64,000 nt of DNA from Desulfoplanes formicivorans (GCF_001748225.1 NZ_BDFE01000017.1:248001-312000), one strand, 5' to 3'; shown: positions 1 through 10,605, counted from the stretch's first letter. A program made the numbers and translations. Notes: generated by a model from the sequence alone, not told the origin.

Positions 1-1
1 T

Positions 2-55
2 GAGCATATCAACCGTTTGTTTGGGATGCGGCTGCACGCCAATCCCAGGCCGTAA
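2..55 (+). CDS. C-terminal tail of an upstream gene (partial)
   Basis: Seventeen codons are open from the window edge to a TAA at 53-55. The tail ends in Leu-His-Ala-Asn-Pro-Arg-Pro, which resembles the Leu-Gly-Leu-His-Pro-Arg-Pro near the C-terminus of the next protein, so the truncated gene could be a paralogue of that binding protein. The evidence is only this short match and the frame; it may also be chance. Confidence 0.3.
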   Translation, partial: EHINRLFGMRLHANPRP

Positions 56-174
56 ACTTTGGCAGGCCCAGAAAGACAATCTGGCCATTTTTCATGCAAG
101 GTAATCGCTAAAACCACAACCAGCCTGCAAAAACGCTTTGTACAGACACCTTTTTCCCGGTCACTGACCATACC

Positions 175-1197
175 ATGAAACAACTTTTGCTGACCACCTT
201 ACTGCTTCTTGGCGTGCTTGCCATGCCCATCCATGGAGCACCCCGGGCCCTGGTGCCCGACGCATGCACTGTTCTGGTGGTTATGAGCTATCATGAGTCA
301 TATTACGGGAGCATATCCCTGCGCAAAGCCATCAAGCAGCACCTTGGGGCCCAGTGCACTCCGGTCTTTTTCTACCTCGACTCCAAACGACATTTCCCCA
401 AGACGTCCCAAAAGGCTCGGGAAGCCTATGACCTGTTCAGGTCTTTGCGTCCTTCGGGCGTCATTGCTGCCGACGACAACGCCCAAAGGTTCTTTGTGCT
501 GCCCTACCTCAAGAACAAGGCGGAACTTCCGGTGATCTTTTGCGGGGTCAATGCCGATCCGGCAATATACGGCTATCCCACCAAGCATATCTCCGGAATC
601 ATCGAACGCCCCCATATTGCGGAAACCATTGCCCTGAGCCGCAACCTCGATCCGAACATATCCGACATACTTTTCATAACCCCGAACAACACCACCGGCC
701 ATGCCATGCGTGATCAGGCCACCAAGACCGCTCAAACCCTTGGCCTGTCCTCCCCGCGGTTCATGACCATTGCCAACTGGAAAGAAATGACCACGGTCAT
801 GGATTCCCTTGTCAAAAAGATTGATGCTGTTTTTCTTCTGGGCATAGAGGGCGTGAAGGACGCCAACGGTTCCGTCATCCCCCTTGAAACCCTGATACAC
901 CGTTTCACGGATCGCTACCCCGTTCCCGTCCTGAATGATACAAGCCTTGGCGTTGCCAGCGGTGCCTTGTGCACGGTGGAACAATCTGGCGAGGAACAGG
1001 GGCGCATGGCTTCATCCATGCTGTTGCGCGCGTTAAAAGGAACCCCCATTGCCTTCCTGCCCATTGCCAGAAATCTCGAGGGAAAACGCTATGTCAACGT
1101 GACCGCCATCAAGCAACTCGGATTGCATCCCCGTCCGGCAGCTCTCCGAGGGACCACACTGGTGAGAACCAGAACATTCCGGAATCATACACACTAA
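175..1197 (+). CDS. ABC-type substrate-binding protein (ABC_sub_bind-like)
   Basis: A 340-residue exported protein. Residues 1-21 form a signal peptide (basic Lys2, Leu-rich core, Ala-type cleavage near Gly-Ala). The rest has the two-lobed periplasmic-binding pattern: a first lobe with VLVVMSYHES, then RPSGVIAADDNA, PVIFCGVNA, a hinge, DILFITPNNTTG and a final lobe with VPVLNDTSLGVASGALCTV. This layout is typical of the ABC_sub_bind family (PF04392). No permease or ATPase gene follows; a histidine kinase starts 20 bases downstream. I infer that it acts as a periplasmic ligand sensor for that kinase rather than in transport. The ligand cannot be read from the sequence. Confidence 0.75.
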   Translation: MKQLLLTTLLLLGVLAMPIHGAPRALVPDACTVLVVMSYHESYYGSISLRKAIKQHLGAQCTPVFFYLDSKRHFPKTSQKAREAYDLFRSLRPSGVIAADDNAQRFFVLPYLKNKAELPVIFCGVNADPAIYGYPTKHISGIIERPHIAETIALSRNLDPNISDILFITPNNTTGHAMRDQATKTAQTLGLSSPRFMTIANWKEMTTVMDSLVKKIDAVFLLGIEGVKDANGSVIPLETLIHRFTDRYPVPVLNDTSLGVASGALCTVEQSGEEQGRMASSMLLRALKGTPIAFLPIARNLEGKRYVNVTAIKQLGLHPRPAALRGTTLVRTRTFRNHTH

Positions 1198-1216
1198 TAC
1201 CGCTGGACGGTCCACC

Positions 1217-3931
1217 ATGACAGGCTCTCACAAAAAATCCCGCATCAAGATCAGCACACGACTCTCCCTTTTGAGTATAGGCCTTGGCATTGCCTGCCTG
1301 GCCATACTCATCGTTATCATGATCGCGGCTCACAGCATCAAGGAGCTGAGCTCCCAAATCACCAATGACCATCTCCAGGAAATTGCCGCCAACTCCCGGG
1401 TAGCCCGTGATCTGTCCAAGGTCTTTGCGGACATCAATCTGGTGGTGAACAATTTTTACGGCCAGGGCGACTACCTGCTGACCCGGGGGGATCGAATCCT
1501 GAAGCTGATCCAGGAATCGGCATCCCGCACCACCCTGCCGACCATCAAAAGCGATCTGCAGATCCTGCAAAAACACATGCGCAGCTTTCTTGATGCGTGC
1601 ACCACGGTCAATCAATCCATAGCGGAACGGGTACGCATCGAAAAGGACATGGACGCGACATTGTCCCGTCTTGAAGACACCATCTCCGAAACCATGATCG
1701 GCCAGTCCCTTGATGGAGAGGACACCTCCTTCATGGAGCAGCTTTCCCTCCTTGTGTTCGGATACCGGGAAAACCTTTTGCGCATTGAAAACATCGCCGC
1801 CCAGATCAGTTTTGACCATTTCTCCTCCATGGCCATGAGCTCATCGCATCCCCTGATCCAGGCCCTGGAACATTTCAAACGCCACCTGAGAACCCTGACC
1901 ACGTCCCAACAACATATCGCCATGTACGGACAACAATTATCACTCCAGAGCGATGCCTATGAACGCAATGTCCGTCATCTGCACAGCAGCATGCAGCGTC
2001 TGCGGGAGCACATTGACATCCTGACCCAATCCAAGGCCGTTCTGCTGGAAAAAATGGCAACCATTGACGCCCGCATCGCCCAGAGCAGCCGGAAAATCGT
2101 TCAAGACATTGATGTCGCGGTTGGCAGATCTCTCATGGCAGTCTTTGCCCTGTTCGGATTCATCATTCTCACCCTGTTTTTTTTCACTACGCGCTTTGTC
2201 AAAGCCCATGTCCAATCACCGCTTTCCATTATCCTCGAGGGAATCAAGCGGTTCCAGCATGGTGATTTTTCCGATCCCCTTGTCATGGATCGCCATGATG
2301 AATGGGCCCATATCCAAAAGGCACTCAATACCATGGCGGAAAAGCTCGAATCCTCCTACAAGGCCCTGCGTGATTCCGAACACAAATACAGGGCCATCGT
2401 GGACAACGCCCCTGACGGCATTTTCCAAATGGAAATGACGGGCGAGCTTCGCAACGTCAATGACTCCATGGCCAACATTTTCGGTTACACGGACCAAAAG
2501 GAGCTGCAGCACGACGCCCCATCCATCTTCCATCAATTATATATTGATGCAACCCGAACAACCTCGCTGTTTTCTGCCCTCAGGGACAATCCCGAAAGAC
2601 GACATTTTGAAACCCCTCTTTTTACCACGGACGGTTTCAAGGCCTGGGTCAGTGTGAATGCCCGTGTCGTTGAAACCGAGGAAGCCACCTATATCGAAGG
2701 GAACATTGCCAACATAACCGACCGCAAACACACGGAAATGGACCGGGATCGGCTGCGCATGTATCTGGACAACATCGTCAATTCCATGCCCTCCATCCTC
2801 ATCGCCGTGGACCCCCAGGGAATGATCACCCAATGGAACAAGCAGGCCGAAGCCAAACTGGGCATCAGATCCGATCTTGCCAAGGGCACCTCTCTGGCCA
2901 GGGCCATTCCCGTTCTTGCGCAAATAAGCGAAGAAATCCAGCAGGCCATCGATTTCCAGCGGTCCTGCGAAAAGCACAAGGTTCCCCTGCCCTTGAACCA
3001 TGAATCACGGTTCACGGACATCACGATATTTCCCCTGATTACCAACAGTGTGGAAGGGGCCGTCATCAGAATCGACGACATCACCGACAAGATGCGTATT
3101 GAGGAAATGATAATCCAGTCGGAAAAGATGCTTTCCGTGGGAGGGCTTGCAGCAGGGATGGCCCATGAAATCAACAATCCCCTTGCCGGTATTCTTCAGG
3201 CGGCACAGGTCATTGAAATGCGTTTTGATCCCCAGCTTCCCAAGAATGTCCAGGTCGCCACAACATGCGGCACCACCATGGAAGCCATGCACCAATACAT
3301 GGAACACCGCCGGATCATGAAGATGCTCACGTCCATACGCGAGGGGGGAGAACGGGCAGCCAGGATCGTTGAAAATATGCTCAGCTTCAGCCGCAAGGGC
3401 AGCTCGGAAATGGCCAGGCAGGACATCACCCAGCTCATGGACGTAACCATTGAATTGGCCAAAAATGATTACGATCTCAAAAAAAACTATGATTTCAAAA
3501 ACATCATTATAAATCGCACGTATGACCAGGATCTGCCCGACATTCCCTGCGAAGGCAGCAAAATCCAGCAGGTTTTTTTCAATATCCTCAAGAATGGTGC
3601 GCACGCCATGGCGAGCAAGAAGGCCATGGCCGATGCAGCTTACACCCCCACATTCACCATCGCCATCACCCAGACTGGAAATACCGCCACAGTAACCATC
3701 GAAGACAATGGACCAGGCATCGAAGAATCCCTGCGCAAGCGCATTTTCGAACCGTTCTTCACCACCAAGGATGTGGGTACAGGCACCGGACTGGGTCTTT
3801 CAGTGTCCTATTTCATCATTACCGACAATCACAATGGCATGATGTACGTTGATTCCACGCCTGGCAAAGGGACACGATTCGTTATCAAGCTTCCCTTTGA
3901 GCAGGACCATGTCAAACTGGTCCAGTCCTGA
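1217..3931 (+). CDS. Membrane sensor histidine kinase with HAMP and two PAS domains
   Basis: A 904-residue hybrid-free sensor kinase. TM1 lies near residues 18-42, a helical periplasmic region follows to about 295, and TM2 is near 305-325. Next come HAMP (about 326-380), PAS 1 (about 390-500, [20 protein letters not shown]), PAS 2 (about 510-620) and a HisKA domain with phospho-acceptor His650 in MAHEINNPL. The HATPase domain has the N box ([10 protein letters not shown]), G1 (EDNGPGIEE) and G2 ([14 protein letters not shown]). It follows the binding-protein gene directly, so the two are probably one operon, with the periplasmic protein feeding the kinase. No response regulator is adjacent; the partner must be encoded elsewhere. 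Confidence 0.93.
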   Translation: MTGSHKKSRIKISTRLSLLSIGLGIACLAILIVIMIAAHSIKELSSQITNDHLQEIAANSRVARDLSKVFADINLVVNNFYGQGDYLLTRGDRILKLIQESASRTTLPTIKSDLQILQKHMRSFLDACTTVNQSIAERVRIEKDMDATLSRLEDTISETMIGQSLDGEDTSFMEQLSLLVFGYRENLLRIENIAAQISFDHFSSMAMSSSHPLIQALEHFKRHLRTLTTSQQHIAMYGQQLSLQSDAYERNVRHLHSSMQRLREHIDILTQSKAVLLEKMATIDARIAQSSRKIVQDIDVAVGRSLMAVFALFGFIILTLFFFTTRFVKAHVQSPLSIILEGIKRFQHGDFSDPLVMDRHDEWAHIQKALNTMAEKLESSYKALRDSEHKYRAIVDNAPDGIFQMEMTGELRNVNDSMANIFGYTDQKELQHDAPSIFHQLYIDATRTTSLFSALRDNPERRHFETPLFTTDGFKAWVSVNARVVETEEATYIEGNIANITDRKHTEMDRDRLRMYLDNIVNSMPSILIAVDPQGMITQWNKQAEAKLGIRSDLAKGTSLARAIPVLAQISEEIQQAIDFQRSCEKHKVPLPLNHESRFTDITIFPLITNSVEGAVIRIDDITDKMRIEEMIIQSEKMLSVGGLAAGMAHEINNPLAGILQAAQVIEMRFDPQLPKNVQVATTCGTTMEAMHQYMEHRRIMKMLTSIREGGERAARIVENMLSFSRKGSSEMARQDITQLMDVTIELAKNDYDLKKNYDFKNIIINRTYDQDLPDIPCEGSKIQQVFFNILKNGAHAMASKKAMADAAYTPTFTIAITQTGNTATVTIEDNGPGIEESLRKRIFEPFFTTKDVGTGTGLGLSVSYFIITDNHNGMMYVDSTPGKGTRFVIKLPFEQDHVKLVQS

Positions 3932-4077
3932 TACGCCTCACAACCTGCCTTGCTGCTGTCACCCTCTCCAGCGGCTGAGTTCCCATTTTTTTCGTGACTG
4001 CCACGGCCACAAGGGATACAGAGACGCCTGCGATAATTGGTAAATTCTGTATCCACCTTCTTTCAATCCTCTCGCTT

Positions 4078-5745
4078 ATGACCACCACATCATCCTGCAT
4101 CATCGGCGTTGACGCTGGCGGAACCTATACGGACGCGGTCATCATGGACCGCGCCACCCGCACGGTTCTGGCAAGCGTCAAGGTGCCCACAACCCATGCC
4201 AATCCGGGAATCGGTATTGTGCACGGCATCCGGCAACTCCTTGCAAAGGGAACCATACCCGTTACCAGCATCGCCCGCACGGTCATTTCCACCACCCTGG
4301 GCACCAACGCCCTGGTTGAAGGCAAGGGCGCTGACGTGGGCCTTTTCGTCATCGGGTTCAACCAGCGCCTTGATGTCCCTGCCGAGGACATGCGCTACAT
4401 TCCCGGAGGTCACAAGGCCAAGGGCATTGAACGGGAACCTCTTGGCCTGGAAGAGCTGTACGACGGCATCAAGGCCATGAAAGGCCATGTTCAGGCCTAT
4501 GGCATCTCTTCGCTGATGAGTTTTGCCGATCCCTCCCACGAACTGGTTGCGGCCAAGGCCCTGTCCCTTCTGGACGACAAGCCCGTGTTCTGTTCCCATC
4601 AGGCATCCACCCGTCCGGGTATGAAGGAACGGGCCACCACAGCCCTGCTCAACGCCAAGCTGCTCCCCATCATGCAGACCTTTGTTCAAGGGGTACGAAC
4701 CGCTTTACACGAACTGGGCGTCCAGGGAGATGTGTGCATGGTTTGCGGCGACTGCACGGAAATCGAGCTGGACAGGGCCATTCGTCAGTCAGCATCCACC
4801 TTTGCAAGCGGGCCAGCGGCCACGGCCTGGTTCGGCTCGCACATCGCCTCAACAGACACGGCCCTGGTAGTGGACATGGGCGGGACCACAACGGATATCA
4901 CCATGGTTGCCGGAGGCAAACCCGTTATGGACACCACCGGCATGACCATTGGCCAATGGCAGACCCATGTGCAGGCAGTGGAAATGTTCACCGTGGGTGT
5001 TGGCGGCGACAGCCTGTTCACGCCCCTTGGAATCGACAACAACACCCTAGGCCCTTCACGGGTGATTCCCCTGTGCCAGGCGGACCAGTACGTGTCCCCG
5101 CAGGACGTCGCGCATCTCACGGATGCCATCCAACAGCTCGGTCCGAAACTGAAGTCAAGTCTTGTGATTGTTCCCGACCCAGCATCACCTCCCCACTCGC
5201 CGCTTGTGGCCTGGCTTAGAGATCAGGGCCCCACAACGTCTGAAACCATCCTGCAACACATGGGTCAGGGAGAAATCGCCCTGGAAAGGGAACTTGGACA
5301 ACTGCTCAAAACCCGGTCCATTGTTCAGACCGGCTTCACCCCCACCGACGCCCTGCACTGCCTGCAACACATTGCCATCGGCAATACCGATCTTGCCATG
5401 CTTGGAGCCCGGGTCCTTGGGACCTGCTTGGACATGGACCCGGTAACCCTGTCAAACCACGTTCTGTCCCTGGCCCGGGACAAGATCGCCACAACCATTC
5501 TGCAATATGTTGCCGGCAGGGAAGTCAACCAGGGATTGAGCTCCTTTCTTCACACCAACGACAATCCCCTGCTCGAAATCACCGTCAGGCTCAAACCGCC
5601 CATCATCGGCATTGGTGCCTGCTCCCGGTATGTTCTTCCCGAGGTGGCCGAGCAACTCGGGACCACCATTGTCTTTCCGGACAACTTTGATGTGGGCAAT
5701 GCAGTGGGCGCAGCCTGGCTCGGTCTGGACAAGGGGAACCCCTAG
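4078..5745 (+). CDS. Hydantoinase/oxoprolinase family protein (HyuA-like)
   Basis: A 555-residue protein from the ATG at 4078; an upstream in-frame ATG at 3994 would add 28 residues that do not look like the family N-terminus. The N-terminus CIIGVDAGGTYTDAV is the phosphate-binding loop of the HyuA N domain, and VVDMGGTTTDITMV is the second ASKHA-type nucleotide loop of the hydantoinase A core. The C-terminal half, with IGIGACSRYVLPEVAE and DNFDVGNAVGAAW, also fits. Family members hydrolyse or carboxylate cyclic amides and ketones with ATP, often with a HyuB subunit, but no HyuB gene is adjacent. The substrate is unknown. Confidence 0.85.
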   Translation: MTTTSSCIIGVDAGGTYTDAVIMDRATRTVLASVKVPTTHANPGIGIVHGIRQLLAKGTIPVTSIARTVISTTLGTNALVEGKGADVGLFVIGFNQRLDVPAEDMRYIPGGHKAKGIEREPLGLEELYDGIKAMKGHVQAYGISSLMSFADPSHELVAAKALSLLDDKPVFCSHQASTRPGMKERATTALLNAKLLPIMQTFVQGVRTALHELGVQGDVCMVCGDCTEIELDRAIRQSASTFASGPAATAWFGSHIASTDTALVVDMGGTTTDITMVAGGKPVMDTTGMTIGQWQTHVQAVEMFTVGVGGDSLFTPLGIDNNTLGPSRVIPLCQADQYVSPQDVAHLTDAIQQLGPKLKSSLVIVPDPASPPHSPLVAWLRDQGPTTSETILQHMGQGEIALERELGQLLKTRSIVQTGFTPTDALHCLQHIAIGNTDLAMLGARVLGTCLDMDPVTLSNHVLSLARDKIATTILQYVAGREVNQGLSSFLHTNDNPLLEITVRLKPPIIGIGACSRYVLPEVAEQLGTTIVFPDNFDVGNAVGAAWLGLDKGNP

Positions 5746-5804
5746 GGATTACGAACACCATGTCAAAATGATCTGGATTGTTGTATCGTTCGCAAGGAGC
5801 GGCT

Positions 5805-6170
5805 ATGCACTTCAAGAAACAATGTTTTACTGCTGCCATGGAAGTGGCCAGCGAAAGCGACTCATGTACGGTTGTCCATGGGTGGATTCCCGGCGATGAG
5901 GGCTGGTTTGTCCATGCATGGGTGGAAATTGATGCGGGTGAAGGTGAAATCGGCGTCTATGACCTGACCCTTTCCAATCACCCCTTTCGCCAACCAACCT
6001 ATTATGAACAGACCGGAGCAACGCCCGAACGCTCCAAGCGTTATGACCGGGTGGATTTTTTCACCCGCATTGCTGAAACCGGAGGATTCGGACCCTTTGA
6101 CAAGGAATTCTTTTTTGCCGAGACAAGTGTAAATGATCCCCTTGAGATCATTTATTCCCACAAGGACTAG
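5805..6170 (+). CDS. Hypothetical protein, 121 aa
   Basis: The ATG at 5805 is preceded by AAGGAG at 5794-5799 with good spacing, which decides this start over one at 5778. The product is small, acidic and soluble, with aromatic residues spread throughout (GWFVHAWVEIDAGEGEIGVYDLT) and no membrane segment. I do not recognise a family. The gene is followed by a strong terminator, so it ends a transcription unit that may begin with the hydantoinase-like gene. Confidence 0.7.
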   Translation: MHFKKQCFTAAMEVASESDSCTVVHGWIPGDEGWFVHAWVEIDAGEGEIGVYDLTLSNHPFRQPTYYEQTGATPERSKRYDRVDFFTRIAETGGFGPFDKEFFFAETSVNDPLEIIYSHKD

Positions 6171-6236
6171 ACATTCTCCTTGACACACCCCCCGCTTTCG
6201 CCTATTTTGTAGAATGCGTAATGGTTGGAACAGATC

Positions 6237-6273
6237 CGGTGTCCGGGCTCCAGGCGGACACCGTTTTTTTTTT
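6237..6273 (+). terminator. Rho-independent terminator
   Basis: A perfect 9-bp GC-rich stem (6237-6245 with 6255-6263, core GGTGTCCG/CGGACACC) around a 9-base loop is followed by a run of ten T. It sits about 70 bases after the 121-aa gene and in front of the helicase leader. Confidence 0.85.
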
Positions 6274-6437
6274 GACCTTTGCCAACGTCTTCTGCAACAG
6301 GCCGGCTCTTCTCTTTTCCGAAACCGTCCCATTCCCCATCACTTCATCTGCGAATCCTTGACCGTTCCTGAAACAACGTCGTGCTCCAACCGGGTGTTTC
6401 AAAAACGCAGGATTCCCCCAAGAGGTACCCCCTACGC

Positions 6438-8108
6438 ATGCACCCTTCAGAACGATTCAAATCCCTTGGTCTTTCCGATAACACGGTTACAGCTCTCCTG
6501 AAAAAAGGTTTTGAAGAACCGACTCCCATTCAGGAAAAAGCCATTCCCCTACTCCTTTCAGGGACCAGAGACCTCATAGGTCAGGCCCAGACAGGTACGG
6601 GCAAGACAGCTGCCTTTGGCCTGCCCATCATTGAACAGGCCGTGGAAAAACGGGGCGTTGTCCAGGCCATCGTGCTCACCCCAACCAGGGAACTGGCCAT
6701 TCAGGTGGCCGAAGAGATCAATTCCCTCAAGGGAAGCAAAAAAATCCGGGTTATGCCCGTGTATGGCGGTCAGGCCATCAGTCTGCAGCTCAGGGGACTG
6801 CGCCAGGGGGTGGACATTGTGGTGGGGACACCGGGACGAATTCTGGATCACATCCACCGCAAGACCCTGCGCCTGGACCATATCTCCCATTTTGTCCTTG
6901 ATGAGGCCGACGAAATGCTCAACATGGGTTTCATCGAAGACATCGAAGAAATTCTGAGCGCAACCAATACGGACAAGACCACCCTGCTCTTTTCCGCCAC
7001 CATGCCCCGGGAAATCCTGGCCATCGCCAAACGATACATGCGCGAATACGATGTGGTTTCGGTACGCAAGAAAGAGATGACCGCGGATCTGACCGATCAG
7101 ATCTATTTCGAGGTCAATGAAAGCGACAAGTTCGAGGCCCTGTGCCGGATCATCGACATGGCCGATGAATTTTACGGAATCGTTTTCTGCCGAACCAAGA
7201 ACGACGTGGATCAAACCGCCGGTCGTCTTGTGGATCGGGGATATGATGCCGAAGGGCTGCACGGGGATATTTCCCAAGTGCAACGGGAAAAAATTCTGGC
7301 CAAATTCAAAAAGCATCATATCACCATTCTCGTGGCCACGGATGTAGCGGCCCGAGGCATTGACATCAACGATCTGAGCCATGTGATCAATTACGCCTTG
7401 CCTCAGGATCCCGAGTCCTATGTGCACCGCATCGGCCGAACGGGACGCGCAGGAAGGGAAGGGACCGCCATCACCTTTATCACCCCGGCCCAGTCCAGAC
7501 GGCTCCTGCTCATCCAGCGGGTCACCAAGAGCACCATCCGCAAGGAACGGCTGCCCAAAGTCGAAGATATCATCAAAACCAAAAAGAACCGGATCATCTC
7601 CCTTATCAAGGAGTCCCTGGATACGGACATCAAGGAGCATTTCAGGGACATGGCTGCCCATCTTCTCGAAGACAATCTGGAGGAAGATGTGCTCGCAGCG
7701 GTCCTGCAGCATGCCTTCAAAGATGAACTCGACGAATCCGGATATCATGAAATCCGCGATGTTCTCGTGGACAAAAAGGGCAAGACCCGTCTTTTTGTGG
7801 CCCAGGGCCGGGCCAACGGGATGACCCCCAGAAAACTGGTGGACATGATCCACAAGGAAACCGGGGTCTGGAAAAACGCCATTCAGGAAGTCCAGATTCT
7901 GGACAGTTTTTCCTTTATCACGGTTCCCTTCAGGGAAGCCGGGGTCATTCTGGACGTATTCAAAAAACAGGGACGGGGCAAAAAACCCCTGGTGGTCAAA
8001 GCCAAGCCGCCCAAGCAGCGGGGCAAGCACCCGTTTTGCCAGCGGTCTTCAGGCAAACATGTGGACAGAACGCACACCAAGAGCGCATCCTTCAAAACGT
8101 CGAAGTGA
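6438..8108 (+). CDS. deaD: DEAD-box ATP-dependent RNA helicase (DeaD/CsdA type)
   Basis: A 556-residue helicase that unwinds structured RNA, usually in ribosome assembly or mRNA turnover at low temperature. All motifs are visible: Q motif PTPIQEKAIPLLL, I AQTGTGKT, Ia PTRELA, Ib TPGR, II DEAD, III SAT, V TDVAARGID, VI HRIGRTGR. After about residue 380 comes a helical linker, then a DbpA-type RNA-binding domain (about 455-530, FVAQGRANGMTPRKLVDMI) and a short basic tail. The ATG at 6438 opens with the usual SERFKSLGLS; a longer frame from 6381 runs into the leader. The preceding terminator suggests its own promoter with a leader of more than 150 bases. Confidence 0.95.
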   Translation: MHPSERFKSLGLSDNTVTALLKKGFEEPTPIQEKAIPLLLSGTRDLIGQAQTGTGKTAAFGLPIIEQAVEKRGVVQAIVLTPTRELAIQVAEEINSLKGSKKIRVMPVYGGQAISLQLRGLRQGVDIVVGTPGRILDHIHRKTLRLDHISHFVLDEADEMLNMGFIEDIEEILSATNTDKTTLLFSATMPREILAIAKRYMREYDVVSVRKKEMTADLTDQIYFEVNESDKFEALCRIIDMADEFYGIVFCRTKNDVDQTAGRLVDRGYDAEGLHGDISQVQREKILAKFKKHHITILVATDVAARGIDINDLSHVINYALPQDPESYVHRIGRTGRAGREGTAITFITPAQSRRLLLIQRVTKSTIRKERLPKVEDIIKTKKNRIISLIKESLDTDIKEHFRDMAAHLLEDNLEEDVLAAVLQHAFKDELDESGYHEIRDVLVDKKGKTRLFVAQGRANGMTPRKLVDMIHKETGVWKNAIQEVQILDSFSFITVPFREAGVILDVFKKQGRGKKPLVVKAKPPKQRGKHPFCQRSSGKHVDRTHTKSASFKTSK

Positions 8109-8267
8109 TACGATCCACCGCCTGAAACGCGTCCATAAAGCAGGTCAAACGGGTGGCTGAACAGCCTGCAAGCACGCCTCCGTGAACTTTTCCACAAACT
8201 GTACAAATCCCTTGATTGGCAGTATGGGCTTTCCATCACCAACCAATTCACCTACCATGAGGATATC

Positions 8268-8822
8268 ATGCTGGATCCAAAACAATGCATTGTCTACAGC
8301 GGCGGCGCTCAGGGAACCGAAGAGGCCTTCGGCACCATGGCTGAAAAATACGGCCTCCAGGAAGTGAATTTTTCCTTTGAAGGTCACAAGATCTCCCGGC
8401 AGCGGGGACGACGGGTCCTCACTTCCGAAGAACTGGCCAAAAAGGACGTCAGTCTCTCCTATGTGTCCAAACTCATGAACCGTGAATATTCCCGGGCCCC
8501 CATTTTTCGCAAGGTACTCCAGTCCATCTGCTGGCAGATTGCCAGCGGCCGCGAAGTCTATGTGGTGGGAACCATTCAGGAAGACGGTACGGTCAAGGGC
8601 GGAACCGGCTGGGGAGCCGAGTATGCCAAGATCTGCAACAAACCCTTGTTCGTCTTTGGCCAGCGCAAGAACGCCTGGTTCAAATGGACCAAGAACGCTT
8701 GGCTGGCTGCCGAACCCCCGGTCATCAGCCATCGCCACATCGCGTGCACAGGAACCCGGTTCCTCGAGGAAAACGGCAGGCAAGCCATTGAGGACCTGTT
8801 CGCCCGATCCTTTGGCCACTAG
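8268..8822 (+). CDS. SLOG/Rossmann-like hypothetical protein, 184 aa
   Basis: The start is supported by GAGGA just upstream. The N-terminus IVYSGGAQGTEEAFGTMAE has the Ser-Gly-Gly-Ala-Gln-Gly nucleotide-binding loop seen in SLOG-type (DprA/LOG-like) proteins. Later segments REVYVVGTIQEDGTVKGGTG and GGTGWGAEYAKICNKPLFVF would supply the second ligand-binding strand. There are no membrane segments. SLOG proteins bind or cleave nucleotides, but no defence or phage genes are nearby and the substrate cannot be guessed. The assignment is by motif only. Confidence 0.6.
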   Translation: MLDPKQCIVYSGGAQGTEEAFGTMAEKYGLQEVNFSFEGHKISRQRGRRVLTSEELAKKDVSLSYVSKLMNREYSRAPIFRKVLQSICWQIASGREVYVVGTIQEDGTVKGGTGWGAEYAKICNKPLFVFGQRKNAWFKWTKNAWLAAEPPVISHRHIACTGTRFLEENGRQAIEDLFARSFGH

Positions 8823-8848
8823 CTGGGCCATCACATTTCAAAAGACTC

Positions 8849-8887
8849 ATGCAAAAAGGCAGGCGCCATGCGCCTGCCTTTTTGCAT
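8849..8887. terminator. Bidirectional terminator between convergent genes
   Basis: Perfect 17-bp inverted repeat (8849-8865 with 8871-8887) with a 5-base loop. The stem begins with A5 and ends with T5, so it can end transcription from the SLOG-like gene on the plus strand and the EamA gene on the minus strand. Confidence 0.9.
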
Positions 8888-8908
8888 GTATTGCCGGAAA
8901 ACCGCCTG

Positions 8909-9847
8909 CTACTCGCTTGCCTTTCTGACCGGGGTGAGCGTTGGACCGCCATGTGCCCGAGGCATCCTGATCTGGGATAACAGCACCCCGGCAAACACAA
9001 TGACGCAGGCCATGGTCTGGGCCATGTTCAGGGATTCGTTCATGAACATCACCCCCAGGCAAAGGGCGATCACCGGAACAAGATTGACAAAAACCGAGGC
9101 CCTGCCCGCAGGCACACGGGATATGCCCCAATTGTACAGGCCAAAGGCCCCCAGGGTGACCAGGGAACCGAGATAGAAAAGCAAGACATAGGTCCAAAGA
9201 GGTGCCTTCCATGTGATATCCGATCCAATGACCCCCGGCAGAAAAAACAGACTTCCGGCCATGCATTGCAATCCCGTGAGCACAAAAGGCCGGTAGCGGC
9301 CGGAAAGCTTTCTCACCAGCAGCATGTACCCGGCTGCAAACCCCATGGCCGCGACCTCAAGAAGGTTGCCGGCCAACGGATTGGGAGCGGACCGGGTGGG
9401 TACGGATTCAAGGGTCAGCCAGGCCACTCCGGCCAGGGAAAGCAAGCACCCTGCCCAAACATGCAGACCGCTCTTTTCGCCGAGCAAGACATACGCTCCG
9501 CACATGACCATAAGGGGCAGGATGGCCGATATCATCCCGGCCTGGGACGAGGAGGTCAGCTTGACGGCAAAGCCCTCACACAAAAAGTACATGCAGGGCT
9601 GACAGAAAAAAAGCAGGGCCAGCCACTTCCAATCATCCCGCAAGCGGATGCCAACCAGTTCCCGCCAGCCAATGGCCCCGAACATCACACTGGCCACCAC
9701 CATCCGGACCCAGATGGTGACCATGGGCCCGAATGCGGCCACAACCACCTTCATGGCCGCATAGGAACTGCCCCACAAAAACACGGCCGTGAGCAAGGCC
9801 ACAGAAGGCCACCAGGTTCCGTACGATTTATCAATTATCCTGGACAT
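8909..9847 (-). CDS. EamA/DMT-family membrane transporter
   Basis: A 312-residue inner-membrane protein with about ten hydrophobic helices and two EamA repeats. The first repeat has the typical FLWGSSYAAMKVV; the second repeat ends with VNLVPVIALCLGVMFMNESL, the proline/glutamate signature of DMT exporters. The start at 9847 (MSRIIDK) follows an AAGAGAG Shine-Dalgarno-like stretch; a longer frame to 9967 is unlikely. DMT proteins export amino acids, metabolites or drugs, and the substrate is not predictable. It is transcribed alone and converges on the upstream SLOG-like gene. Confidence 0.88.
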   Translation of the reverse strand: MSRIIDKSYGTWWPSVALLTAVFLWGSSYAAMKVVVAAFGPMVTIWVRMVVASVMFGAIGWRELVGIRLRDDWKWLALLFFCQPCMYFLCEGFAVKLTSSSQAGMISAILPLMVMCGAYVLLGEKSGLHVWAGCLLSLAGVAWLTLESVPTRSAPNPLAGNLLEVAAMGFAAGYMLLVRKLSGRYRPFVLTGLQCMAGSLFFLPGVIGSDITWKAPLWTYVLLFYLGSLVTLGAFGLYNWGISRVPAGRASVFVNLVPVIALCLGVMFMNESLNMAQTMACVIVFAGVLLSQIRMPRAHGGPTLTPVRKASE

Positions 9848-10031
9848 CCGTCTCTCTTTTATCAGCAAGTACTCGCCAGATTGATTTCTGGCGATCGCAT
9901 CCTTTTCGTTGGTTTGCCGGTCTCCGTCAAGGAACCCGTTGCATCCGGCTTGAAAATGCCCGACCATCGGGCTAGGGAGTCATCTTCCTGTTATACAACC
10001 ATCAAGAGCATCACCAATTTGCGGAGGAATC

Positions 10032-10586
10032 ATGCGCTGGATAATCACCCTGATGTGCATTCTTGTCCCGTTTTCGGCCATGGGAGCGGACAATCCCCTG
10101 GTGGAGCTGACAACCACCAAGGGAACCATTGTTCTTCAACTGGACAAGCAGCATGCCCCCCACACGGTGGATAACTTTCTGGACTATGTGCAGAGCGGCT
10201 TTTACAAGGGGACCATCTTTCACCGAGTCATCGAGGGGTTCATGATCCAGGGAGGCGGTCTGGACACGAACATGCAGCCCAAAAAGACCAACGCTCCCAT
10301 CAGGAATGAAGGCAGAAACGGGCTCAAAAACACCAAGTATACCGTTGCCATGGCCCGAACAAACAATCCCCATTCGGCCAGTTCCCAGTTTTTCATCAAC
10401 ACGGCGGACAACGCGTTCTTGGATACCAGAGGATCCACATGGGGATATGCCGTGTTCGGCAAGGTCTACCGGGGAGCTGACGTGGTTGACGCCATAGAAG
10501 AAGTGGTCACCACGACCCGGGCCGGGTACAAGGATGTTCCCGCCAAACCGGTGGTCATCCTGGACGTCCGGGTCATTGAAGATTAG
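10032..10586 (+). CDS. Periplasmic peptidyl-prolyl cis-trans isomerase (cyclophilin)
   Basis: A 184-residue cyclophilin with a signal peptide at residues 1-19 ending in Ala-Met-Gly-Ala, so the product is probably periplasmic. The catalytic segment FHRVIEGFMIQGG is intact, as are NPHSASSQFFIN and the end pattern GADVVDAIEEV. It catalyses proline isomerisation during folding of exported proteins, like PpiA. GGAGGA at 10022-10027 is a good ribosome-binding site. It stands alone, diverging from the EamA gene. Confidence 0.92.
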   Translation: MRWIITLMCILVPFSAMGADNPLVELTTTKGTIVLQLDKQHAPHTVDNFLDYVQSGFYKGTIFHRVIEGFMIQGGGLDTNMQPKKTNAPIRNEGRNGLKNTKYTVAMARTNNPHSASSQFFINTADNAFLDTRGSTWGYAVFGKVYRGADVVDAIEEVVTTTRAGYKDVPAKPVVILDVRVIED

Positions 10587-10605
10587 GCACCCACGCGACA
10601 TGAAA

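Noticed and set aside
298-984. 228-aa open frame on the minus strand
   Set aside because: It is antisense to the well-supported binding-protein gene, shows only shadow translation of its codons and has no family features. The same applies to many long antisense frames in the GC-rich parts, e.g. 6558-8030 and 9266-10174.
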